Shown: one piece after another, positions 1-9,493 of the stretch | Layout: each line of letters begins with the position of its first letter | Position numbering within the stretch: the first letter of the stretch is position 1 | Notes under the pieces: model-generated | What the model saw: the letters and a program-made list of their open reading frames with translations, nothing else | Database searches by the model: none | Told to the model about the DNA's origin: nothing | Assembly (NCBI GenBank): GCA_941918925.1 | Contig: OW799237.1 | Coordinates: 111,384,515-111,448,514, forward strand | Reading direction: 5' to 3' | From: Phyto melanocephala | Taxonomy: Eukaryota > Arthropoda > Insecta > Diptera > Rhinophoridae | Length of the DNA stretch: 64,000 bases | Program-made: the position numbers and the translations under genes

Positions 1-800
1 TTACAAACGAACAAACACAGCTACATACAACAATAACAAGAAATAAAATATGCTACTTCAAACGAACAAACAAACATCACACAACTAACAGCAGCACTAC
101 ACCATCATCAGTTGGTAGCAGTAGCAGCAGCAACAAAATCTAAAGAAACTAATAGCAACAACAATAATATAAACAATATCAGTCGTCGGTGTGGGGCACT
201 CAAGTAAAACGATCTTCACACGACTCGATTTTTAAGTCAACAACTTGATTTTCCAGCAATAACAAGATTAAATTATTTAATTTTTTGCCTCATTTGCAAT
301 AACAGCAACAACAAGGCAGTAACTTACAACAATATCGACGGCATTAGTTACTTACAAGTAACTGACGACACCAAGCAAACTTGAAACAGAGAAGCAGCAG
401 CAACATCATTTTTTTTTTGCAGCGTCCTCATCCTGTAAAGAATTTTAAAGAGTTTTTTCTATTTATTTTATTGTCCGTTTTCTTTACGATCTTGGTAAGA
501 AGTTAAAATAAATGTTAAAAAGTTTTTTGTTTTATTTTCTCATTTGTATCAGTTCTCATTGTCGTTTCGTTAATCATAACATGTTGCACGGCATGCAGTA
601 CTAGTTGTTGCATGTTGTTGTGGATTTACTTAAATTTGCCTCCACATACTTATTAATCCTGTGGCAGCAATTAAAAGGCTTGTAAAGTTAACCTCAGCAA
701 AAAACAACGACAACAACAAAATGTAGTAAAAAACAGCCAGTCAGTCAGCATGGACCCATTAAAAATATTAATTTTCATTTCTCATTTTCATTTTTTTTCT
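1..800. other. CAA/CAG-rich non-coding stretch
   Basis: This stretch is rich in CAA, CAG and AACA words with short interruptions, which is common in fly introns and untranslated regions. I see no open frame of useful length and no clear splice-site pair. It could belong to a 5' untranslated exon of a gene outside the window, but the sequence alone does not show that. Confidence 0.4.
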
Positions 801-1460
801 AGAGCTTTAAAAGAGTTTTTTGCTGCGCCTAATATCAATTTTAAGCCTTAGCTGAAGAAAGTATAAAAAATAGTTTAAATTATATTTGAATAACTTGGCC
901 GGCCCTTAAGGGGTTAAGGTAAAACGCTTTTAACTTGATCCAATTTAATGGGGACTTATAATTATGCAGCAATGAAACTCTAAGTTGACTTGCCTTTTAA
1001 GTCTTGAAAAATCACTGAGAATTGATTTCGCTTTTTTGCCATGTTTTACTTACACATTGATTAACGAAAAATAAAGAGCGGGAGGGAGAAAGAGAGAGAG
1101 CAAAAGTATAAAAAATATTTTGACTTTTAAACCTCTTAAGTCATAATATTTATGTTTTATTTTTTATTTACAAAAACACTTTTAAATCGATGAACTAAAA
1201 TTTTCGCTTAAAATGTGCAAAAAAAAACGTTAAAGGAAATAAATCAATATTTTATGTTTGGTTACACAAAGCTGGAAAGGAAAAATATTTTTGCATTAAT
1301 AAGCCATAAACTATAATTAAAACTTCATTACATTGAGAAAAAATTACTTTCCAAAATTGACATTTTCCCTTTAAAACATCCCATTGGCATTGCTTTTAAT
1401 ACACTCTCTATTTTATTTTGGCTATTTTCCTCTGCTACGCTCCAGAGTGTGGTAAGTTTG
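801..1460. other. AT-rich DNA, nothing recognised
   Basis: Plain AT-rich sequence with a short GAGA-type run near 1080-1105. No coding frame, terminal inverted repeat or tandem array was found. Confidence 0.5.
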
Positions 1461-1462
1461 GC

Positions 1463-2445
1463 TATACACAGCAAGAAAAATGAAGTTCTAAATCCAAGAA
1501 TTAATTCTTAATTTCAGCCGAAATTGTGCTTAAAAATTCAAGTACGATTTATCTCTGGTTGGTTGTTTTTTTTACAGAATCAAGTACAAGACTATTAAAA
1601 TCGTATGTTTTTATAATTCTCATTTGGTTTATCATACTTTTGCTATAAGTAATAACGTTTACAACAATATCACAGTAGCAGTTTACGAGTTAACTTACGT
1701 TTCATGTTTTATCCGTTATTTTTCTTTTTTAGTTCTTATAAAACGTATCGCTAAAGAAATGTCAAAGCGTAAGTGGTGAAGATGCTGCAATACGCAGCGA
1801 TCAAACCAAGTTACGAATTCTTCAAACAAGCACATCTTTTGATTAATTCAATTTCATTTATACTTGAATAAATCTATTTTTAAGCTTACGTGGTGAAGCA
1901 CGATTTCGGCCTTTAATTAAGCTAATAATTCTTAAAATCAAACTATTTCGGCTTAACTGTTCCTAAAATTATGAAATTCGTTCTTGTCCAGTGTTGCCGT
2001 TTTCACTGCGATCGCAGTTTTTCACTGCGATTTGCCCGTCGTCACTGCGTAACTGCGTTTTTTTTAATATCACTGCGTTTTTCAGTTTTTGGTAGTTTTC
2101 CTCTTTTTTTTGATCAACAACGCCTTAACATGATTTTCCTCAAACGTGTTTAACACGTAAGTTTGTAAAGGCTATAACACAACGAGATAAAGGTCAAAAA
2201 AGTGTTAAAAAAGTGGAAAAATTTCCTTTTTTTGTCCAAAAGAAAACGACATTTTTTATCTCTCGTCACTGCGCTTCATTGCGTTTTTTTTTCTATTTCA
2301 CTGCGAAAAAAAGTTGGTCGGCGGCAACACTGTTCTTGTTACATTCGTTCTTAAATCAAGCATTTTATACTTTGTCTAAGAAAATCCGTACTTACGCTAC
2401 TTCTGACACCGCTACGGCTTAATTTAAGTACGGATTATTAGATTT
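1463..2445 (+). repeat. Dispersed repeat family R1, copy 1
   Basis: This segment recurs, diverged, at about 50141-50938. Shared blocks in the same order include 'agccgaaatt.tgcttaaaaa', 'attctcatttggtttatcat', 'gcagtttacgagttaactta' and the end 'cttaatttaagtacggatta'. Inside it, 'cagccgaaattgtgctt' near 1516 is echoed inverted as 'aagcacgatttcggc' near 1897, so the unit may be a DNA transposon with subterminal inverted repeats. It has no coding content. This copy is split by the MITE at 1989-2332. Edges are set only by where similarity to the second copy fades. Confidence 0.6.
1989..2332. mobile_element. hAT-type MITE, 344 bp, with 8-bp target duplication
   Basis: The ends are a perfect 11-bp inverted repeat, CAGTGTTGCCG at 1989-1999 and CGGCAACACTG at 2322-2332. 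The flanks are ttcttgtc (1981-1988) and ttcttgtt (2333-2340), an 8-bp duplication with one mismatch. An 8-bp duplication and a CAG start are typical of the hAT superfamily. The interior repeats the word CACTGCG on both sides in inverted arrangement and codes for nothing. It is inserted in the R1 repeat copy, so it is the younger of the two. Confidence 0.8.
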
Positions 2446-2557
2446 GTTTTTTTTTTTTTGAGTGTACTAGAACTTACTACTACCTTAACTAAATATTTTA
2501 TCTATCTATTTTTCTTTGAGTCAGTGGTGTCGCCTGTCTTCTGTGGTGGGGATATAT

Positions 2558-2804
2558 CTGTGGCTTGGCGCTAAAAGGGCCAATGTCACTTTTTGGCTCT
2601 TTTGAGTTAATCATTGCATTAGATTTGTTTTCTTGCTCTATTTCATTATGGTAAAACAGCTTAAGTCATACTTAACCCAGAACAGCTTCATAAACAAAAT
2701 GCTGGCCAATGTCACTATAAAAGCACCTATAAAAGTTAAAGTTCAATTCCAATTTTCTCAAAAGGAAATATTTTGACATTGGCTCTTTTAGCTCCAAGCC
2801 ACAG
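2558..2804 (-). mobile_element. MITE family M247, copy 1
   Basis: The termini are inverted repeats of about 31 bp that begin CTGTGGCTTGG and continue through GCTAAAAG.GCCAATGTCA, with two mismatches between the two ends. Two further copies lie at 57713-57960 and 60385-60608 in the opposite orientation. The flanks read ...atatat and atataa..., consistent with a short AT-only target duplication of 2-4 bp. There is no coding capacity. The superfamily cannot be fixed from three copies with such flanks. Confidence 0.8.
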
Positions 2805-3075
2805 ATATAATGCTCACCCTTGGATCCGATCTTTCGTTTTCTCTTCTTGATGCTTTATCAATAAGAGAAGCCTAATTGCTCACTTCCCAAATTGTTTTCT
2901 TACAACGACTCGAGGAGTGTTTGCTCACCGCTATTAGCCACTGACTGGTACTAGATTATTTGCCTCTGCACCATAACTTTTATTATACCCTTCAGTCAAA
3001 AGTGAAAAAGGATATATATAGGTTTGTCATTCCATGTAAAATTTCTACAATTTTCATTTCCGACCCAATAAAGTA

Positions 3076-3993
3076 CAGGGTGGGGCAAAAGTCGCGAAGG
3101 GGTTTAAAACAGTCTTAATTTTTTTAATTTTTAATTTAATTTTTTTTTTACAAAATAATAAAATATGATATTGGGAGATTTTTTAAATTTAGATGTGAAA
3201 GATTACGTCACGTAAGTGAGCACCATTTTCAGCCTCGCAAAGTAAAGCTCTTTTAATAGCATTTTCCATGACACAAGTCAGAGTATCTGGCTGCAACGCT
3301 CTTATTTCGGCTCGAATATTCTCTTTGAACTGTGCAAGTGTTCTGGGTTTATTGATATACCCCTTGTCTTTCAAATATCCCCAAAGGATATAATCTGGTG
3401 CTGTTAAATCCGGCGAACGGGCAGGCCAATTGAATGTTGAATTTTTGGAAATTAAACGTTCGCCAAAAATCTGCCTTAGGAGCTGCATAGTGGCTCGAGC
3501 AGTGTGTGCAGTGGCCTAATCTTGTTGGAACCACATCTCTCGATTGTCAGAAAGAGTTGGCCTTAAAAAATTTTGGACCATATCTCGATATCGCTCCCCA
3601 TTTGCCGTTACATCATTTCCATCGTTATCTTCCTCAACACTCTCCATAACGCGTTGAATATTTGCTTCACTAATTACAGAATGTGGTCTTCCGCTTCGTA
3701 GAAGATCCCTCACTGAGCCTTGTTTCTGAAAACGTGTCACTAAGCGTCGAATCATTGATTCGGATGGTGAATTCCGCACATTAAAATGACGACGATAGGC
3801 TCGTTGAGTTTGAATTATTGATCGATGATGCTCAAAATAAAGTTCTATGATTTTGGTTCGCTGGATAACGTTGTAACCTTCCATAATTAATCTGCCAGAT
3901 TTATTTTACAAGTCCTAAAAAGAAAAATAAAATAAAAATAAACTAGAAAAGTTATTAATTTTTTAAATCCCTCGCGACTTTTCCCCCACCCTG
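3076..3993 (-). mobile_element. Tc1/mariner-superfamily transposon, deletion derivative, 918 bp
   Basis: The ends are inverted repeats of 22 bp with one mismatch, starting CAGGGTGGGG.AAAAGTCGC. TA flanks both sides (3074-3075 and 3994-3995), the target duplication of this superfamily. It sits inside INE-1-like copy A, whose sequence continues on the other side, so the insertion point is certain. The transposase frame runs on the minus strand and is shortened and broken (see the pseudogene entry), so this copy could move only with help from elsewhere. Confidence 0.88.
3189..3884 (-). pseudogene. Transposase of the 3.1-kb mariner-type element, deleted and stop-broken
   Basis: One frame on the minus strand runs from MEGYNVIQRTKIIEL to the C-terminal HLRDVIFH. 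Residues 8-60 look like the N-terminal helix-turn-helix of Tc3-like (DUF4817-type) transposases. The frame then jumps from VMESVEE to DNDGNDVTANGERYRD. The whole segment that normally carries the first catalytic Asp (FSDEAHF-like) is absent, an internal deletion of roughly 110 residues. The second Asp is present in MWFQQD, followed at once by an in-frame TAG where the family has Gly, and the frame continues ATAHTA. The third Asp is in LTAPDYILWGYLK, and I count 41 residues between these last two. Without the first Asp it cannot be catalytic. The family call is from recall. Confidence 0.85.
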
Positions 3994-4412
3994 TATATAT
4001 TTTCTGAAAGCTCATGAATAGGGAAGTCGATTAAGCCATGTCAGTCTGTCCGTGTGTATGTTGAAATCAACTTTTTGAAGCCCGTTGACATCGCCTGGAA
4101 CCGCGTGAGGCATTAAAATATCGGTAGCAGATCGGTATCGAAAATCAGAAAAATCGATACATAAACAACTGAGATATGAGGAAAAAACCAAGACCACCTC
4201 GTTTTTTACACACATAACAACAACATACATACAAACATGTTATACTGTTGAGAGTGAACGTGGCATCGAATTCCAGCTAAGCCAAAAAAAAATTTTTTTT
4301 TTTTTATAATTTTTTATTTTTTATAGTTTTTTTTTTATTTTATTTTTTCTTTATTTTTTTAATAATTTTTTTTATCTTTTCTTATTTTATTGTTGAACTT
4401 TTTAACAAAGAC

Positions 4413-4521
4413 TTTATTAATTTTTAGTTTGGCTCTAGTTCATTTTATTATTAAATGATTATTATTAATGATTAGAAATTTAATAATAAAATGAACTAGA
4501 GCCAAACTAAAAATTAATAAA
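4413..4521. repeat. Perfect 44-bp inverted repeat with 21-bp loop
   Basis: The arms at 4413-4456 and 4478-4521 are exact reverse complements over 44 bp and include the unique core 'gtttggctctagttca'. The loop is 4457-4477. The palindrome lies in the A/T-rich middle of INE-1-like copy A and is not seen in the other copies in this window, so it is either a tiny foldback insertion or a local inverted duplication. Confidence 0.9.
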
Positions 4522-4740
4522 ATTTTTTTTATCTTCTTTTTTTTATTTTTTTGAAACATCATAGTACGTAAACTGAATTTATAATTTTACGATGGAATGT
4601 TTTTATTTATGTATGTTTTTTATATGTATGTACGTATTTCATATGAGATGAATAGTGATACAAACAATTGTTATTGCTTGACTACACGTTATGAAGGGTA
4701 TATAAGATTCGGCAAGGCCAGATAAAGCACTCTTTCTTGT

Positions 4741-6830
4741 TTTTTTATTCTTCTTAGATTTTTAGTTTGATTGGGTAACAGCCTTTTCAACAAATAGGGT
4801 GTGAAGCAGTGTACAGAACCCGATAACTACAATTTAATTCAGACCCTCCCTTCCGCTACCTGGCACTAGTCCGATGGGAGTTAAAATAAGCAAAGCGACT
4901 CCACACATTTTGGCACAGTTTACCTCCCATCTATACATATTTACTTAGGCTACGCTACTCCTGAAGATTATGCTTTAGTTCGATAACTTTTGAAATTTGT
5001 ATATGCCTTTAATGTGTAGTTTTTTCAACCCTTAAAAATCTTCGGAATAAATGTTGCCAACTTTCAAATAGTATCGGATGATAATTGCCTTCTTTTACAT
5101 AAAAAGAAAACCAATCAATCTTACGATACGAAAGTAATTAGAATTACAAAAAAAAACGCTCCAGGGAAATATCACCCATTTTAGATGAATGTAGAGAACT
5201 TGAACTATTACACATGACGTTGTTTATCAGTCTTCGAAACATTTGATATTTTCAAAAAGAAATTTCGAAATTGATACTTCTAATATGCACACTCCCTGCT
5301 TAATTGTTTTTAAACATTCAATTACTTTTTTGGCTCGTAAAAATCATTTTCATTTTATGTCAAATAATTGCCCCATAAAGATTGAGGCAGCTAATTAAGA
5401 TCGGAGATATTGACGATGTTATTTTCAAACAAAAGAAATTAAAACGAAAATAAATAAAATAAATTTAAATACAATTCACACAAAAACGCACTCATAAAAT
5501 GCTAAAATTGACGGGTTTGAAGCAATTTATTACTTATTTATTTCAAGAAAATAAAAACCAATCGCTGATTAAAATAAAATTATTTCTTTATTTTGATTGT
5601 AGGTTTGAGAAAGATTTGATGTTGATTTTGTGTGTGTGTGTGTGGCCAACGTGAAGTGTTTCTTGGTTTTCTTTTTTGCAAGATCTCTGTTAAAAAATTT
5701 GATTTCAATTTAAAGCTGTCGTCGTTGTTTTATTTCTTTTTTTTAACTTTTAAGACCTGAAGCTTAAAACAAGTTTCAAAATCAATAAATTATAATAAAG
5801 TTGTTTCAATAAATTATATGGTTTAATTTTGAAAACAAAAACATTTTTATATTTTGTACACTACGGTACAAGTATTTGTTTGCATGTGTGTGAGTGTATT
5901 ATGGCGGCTGTTGATCAAATTTTAGTTTTTAATGGCCACCACAAAATAACTAAATTTAAACGTTTTGTTTTATTTCGGTTAAAAATTTAATTTTTTTTGC
6001 TTCTCAAAGGGAGGAGTAGACCTGAATACAGTTGATTTCTGTTTGTGTTTGAAATAATGCGCATAATTAAGTTTTTATATTTTTTAAGTCAAATTTCTAC
6101 AAATTTATTGTAAGTTTCCTGCATGTTGGATATTTTTTTTTTTACAACAACACTTCTAACAATAAAACACTTTTCACTTAGACAAAGTATTAGAGAAACT
6201 GGTTGTGACTATGGCATTACAAATGGGCATCTAGTTTGTTTCTGTTAACTTTATTTATATGTATTTTGATCTGCTGTTAAAATGTCAAACAACATTATTG
6301 AATTCAAGTTTTCGAAATGAGATTCATAATGAATTTATTCATTTTAATTGGGTGTAAAAAACCATCATCAATTGAAGTTATAAGTTAGACCATAAAATAT
6401 GCACTAAAGCATTTAATATATAAAAGAAATTGTCCAGCATGTGAACATTAATAAATGTTAATTAGATTAGTTTACAATAGAAGTTTGTCAGACGGCCAGA
6501 CTCAGTCAGAGAAGCTAAGCGCAGCCGTTATTTTAACTATTTGCTTATTAATAAAATAGCTATTCATAACACTTTCTCTATGCGTGCGTTAATTTGTTTA
6601 TTTATTTGGCATGTGCTTAAGAATTGGTAGACATATTTTATTAACGGCCTCTCAAAACTAAATTTGTTTGGAAAAATTATCATTTATTAAGAAATTATAA
6701 AAAAGATATGTTTAACATTTGGAGAAAATGTTTAAGTGTGAACTTTCAAACCTTTATTTATAGTTTGTTAAGTCTGTCTCGGTAAGAAGGCACTTTCTCA
6801 TTTTGAACTAAAGACACGAATTTTCTGAGA
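4741..6830. other. AT-rich DNA, nothing recognised
   Basis: No coding frame, transposon end or array was found. The only low-complexity landmark is a short (GT)n at about 5627-5643. Confidence 0.45.
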
Positions 6831-7960
6831 TAGTTGTGATTTTTTTACTAGATTGTAAAGAAGACATGATCCGGCTAACCATGAAATAAAAAATTTGGGG
6901 AATGTTTGTCCAAAACTTTGATCACAGGCCATTCCTATTTTCATGCAACTTTCTATGACTTTTCACAAAGATGTGACTTTGAATCTCACCGATGACACTT
7001 TGGATCTCAGACTTTAGCTCAAAAATTGTTTCCGGTTAATTCGCATAACTCCGACTTTTTGCCAAATCCCAAAGAAAAAAACCGCACAGTCTTAAATCAC
7101 ATGATCTTGGTGACCAGTTAAAATCAGAATTTCTTGAGGTAATTTGTTCTGGAAATCTTTGCTGCATTGAATAGATTATTTTATGAGCAGTGTGGCAGGT
7201 GACTCGGTTTTGCTGACACCACTTTTCGTCCAGATCCATGCCATCCAAAAGAACTCTGTTATCAAAATCCTATACAAATGCCATTTACAGTCACAGTAAT
7301 TTCGGCATTACCTTTAAAAAAGTAAGTCCCAATCATGACTCCTAACAAAAAACTGTACTTGACAGTTGATCGTTGTGGGTGCATTTATTTCCCATGGACG
7401 GCAGGAGGATTTTTTAAGCATCTAAATTCGATAACTTTGTGTATTCACTAAGAAAAAATGCTCTTTATCGGAGAATTGGCTTTGACTTCAATTCGGTCCA
7501 TTACCCATTGAATGAATTGCCGACGCTTTCATTGATCTGCTGGTTTGAGCTCCTGAATAAGCAGAATTTTGTACGCATGAAGGTGGATGTTTTTTTGTCA
7601 AACTTCGCAGCGTATTATATCGTGAAATTTTAAGTTGTAAACAACGATGCCGAAAGTATTTTTTTACTTTCCGGCGGCACTCTTGATTAAAGACCGACCA
7701 TTACGTTGATACACAATGGTTTTACTGTTCATAATCGACGCAGTTTCTTAAAATTTTTTGACCACTCTTCGAATCGTTGATGCTTTCGGTGCACTTTTAC
7801 GACTGAAAATTCTTTCAAGTTTGCTAGAACCGTAAAAAAGGTGACTGATCCAAACCAAGTCATGCGGCTAATTCTTTGTTAGTAAATAGTGTTCTAAAAA
7901 TTGACCTTGAACTTTTACAATGAATATCTGCCATAGTGTTAAAACTTAGTCTGTAAAATT
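6830..7960 (-). pseudogene. Tc3-like (DUF4817-type) transposase relic 1
   Basis: Read on the minus strand, all three catalytic regions can be traced across several frames. Near 7470 is FSDKEHFFL, matching the family's first block FSDEAHF.L. At 7036-7248 a frame holds GMDLDEKWCQQNRVTCHTA, the second block with its Asp changed to Asn (QQD to QQN), then NSDFNWSPRSCDLRLCGFFLW, the third block with its Asp lost. A weak C-terminal part (ELKSEIQSVIGEIQ) follows near 7010-6960, and a degraded helix-turn-helix-like start lies near 7935. Multiple stops and shifts show it is long dead. No terminal repeats were found, so edges are approximate. Confidence 0.75.
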
Positions 7961-8340
7961 CGATGTCATTAAATCTACTTTAATAAATCATCACCCACGG
8001 TTATAGAATGTGTTTTAATTAACTTTAGCACAAGCACTGAATTCCAAAACCCGATGATTTTCTTACCACTGTCTTGAGTTCTGACGCCCAACTATCGCCC
8101 ATGAGTGTCATGTTGTGCAACTCAACAATGACCACAGATAACAATTCTCAGCTAGAGAACTCGGGAATATCTAAACTAAGGGCTAATTAAAGAGGAGATA
8201 AAAAGGATATTTCTTCTCCAAACCAAATAATTTCTTTCCATAAGCAATAGTTTGGACAACCATTAAATAAACAATTCATGTATTTTAATAAAAACTTAGC
8301 ATCGCATTATAGTTATGTGTCCTGAGTCACCAATGCCTGA
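7961..8340. other. Unassigned stretch between relics
   Basis: The words 'gtcatgttgtgcaactcaa' and 'gaccacag' here resemble 'gtcatattgtgcaactcaa' and 'atcacagg' near 32570-32600, so this may be a fragment of an unidentified dispersed repeat. No coding frame or element edge is visible. Confidence 0.3.
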
Positions 8341-8382
8341 GTTTAGACGGGCGAACACAAGCGAAAGAACACATGTTGAGCC

Positions 8383-8503
8383 AAATTACGGCATTTAAAC
8401 GTTATCGAAATTTTTAAAATCTTAGTAGGATCTACATAAACCAAAAGCTTAGAACGCTCTATAGTTCAAATAAATTTCGATAGCGTTCGAATTCTGTAAT
8501 TTT
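8383..8503. mobile_element. Foldback MITE family FB-ACGG, copy 1
   Basis: The arms run inward from 'aaattacggcatttaaacg' and its inverted counterpart ending 'attctgtaattt', with 'atcgaaattt' and 'aaatttcgat' pairing further in. Related copies are at 47601-47724 and 48429-48563. The unit is essentially one long imperfect hairpin and has no coding content. Confidence 0.65.
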
Positions 8504-8588
8504 CTCATGAAATATTTTTGCTTCGTTTTTTTATTCGCATTCACACAGATGAATATCTATGTTGTCGGCAACATTCCATTAATATTTT

Positions 8589-9360
8589 TATAGCCTTCAC
8601 CTGTGGTGCACAAGGGTATATACATATAGCTTTGTCATTCCGTTTGTAATTTCTACAATTTTCATTTCCGACCCCATAAAGTAAATATTTTCTTAAAGCT
8701 TATGAATAGAGGAGTCGATTAAGCCCTGACCGTCTGTCCGTCTGCCCTTCTGTCCGTGTGTTGGTTGAAATCAACTTTTAGAAGCGACTATATGTTCCTC
8801 AGATCTGTGTATAGTATCAATCTCTTGGAAATATCCGGGAATGAATCGCTTTTGACATTCAGCACAATCGTCCTATAACTTTCTGAAATATGAGCAAAAA
8901 GCCACGACCACCTCGTTTTTTTCACAATTACAACAACAACATACATACTGGTAAGAGTAAACACAGCATCGAATCCTAGCTGAGCCAAAAAAAAATTTTG
9001 TATTTTATATATTATTTATATTGTTATTACTTTTTTTTAAATTTTTTAAAAAAAAATTTTTTTTTAATTTTTTTAACAAATTTTTTTAAAAATTTTTTTT
9101 TTATAATTTTTTTTTGCAATTTTTTTTATTGTTTTTTTCTTTGTATATATATATTATTTTTATTTTTTTTTTGTAATTTTTTTTTTTTTTTTTAGAAACA
9201 TACGTAAACTCAATTTATAATTCTGCAATGGGATGTTTTGTATGTGTATGTACATATTTCATATGAGATGAATGGTGATACAAACAATTGTTATTGCAAG
9301 ACTACACGTTGTGAAGGGTATAGAAGATTCGGTACGGCCGAATATAGCACTGTTACTTGT
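8589..9360 (+). mobile_element. INE-1/DINE-1-like element, copy B
   Basis: It opens with a slightly mutated tatagccttcacc end and 'gtgcacaagggtatat', then 'cgaccccataaagtaaat', 'gagtcgattaagccctgacc' and repeated GTCTGTCCG/GTCTGCCC words. It has a T-rich core and closes with 'gaagggtata', the hairpin TTCGGTACGGCCGAA and 'ttacttgt'. It is about 91% like copy C by eye and has no coding content. The reading frames seen across the T-rich core are composition artefacts. Confidence 0.8.
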
Positions 9361-9493
9361 TTTTTTTTTTTTTGCTTCTTATAATTTCTTTATTTATTTT
9401 TTTCTTTTTTTATACAAAAATGATGCTCTCTTTCTCACCCGTTATATGCTACCAGACCAAATGTTTTCCTTCCAAATGTTCGCCCGTCTAAAC

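Larger units (their letters stand above)
2984..4740 (+). mobile_element. INE-1/DINE-1-like (Helentron-derived) element, copy A, interrupted
   Basis: The element starts at a tataccc motif and carries the words 'tttcatttccgaccca' and 'ataaagta'. After an 918-bp insertion it resumes with 'tatattttctgaaagct', 'gaagtcgattaagcc' and 'gtctgtccgtgtg'. It ends with 'gaagggtatataag', a degraded hairpin and 'cttgt'. The same word order is known from Drosophila INE-1/DINE-1, non-autonomous relatives of Helentrons. It codes for nothing. Its centre is a long A/T tract that includes a perfect 44-bp palindrome. Split by the transposon at 3076-3993. Confidence 0.75.
8341..9493. mobile_element. Composite bounded by a perfect 17-bp inverted repeat
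   Basis: GTTTAGACGGGCGAACA at 8341-8357 is repeated as its exact reverse complement at 9477-9493. Between them lie a foldback MITE (8383-8503) and a full INE-1-like copy (8589-9360). This looks like the two ends of an older DNA transposon filled with later insertions. No clear target duplication is visible next to the ends, so the superfamily is open. Confidence 0.6.

Noticed and set aside
1..720. Coding exon with polyglutamine (CAG/CAA) tracts
   Set aside because: The CAG/CAA runs change frame and are broken by stops. Typical of fly non-coding DNA.
8998..9195. Frame of 65 codons, almost all Phe, Ile and Tyr
   Set aside because: Translation of a poly-T tract in an INE-1-like element.
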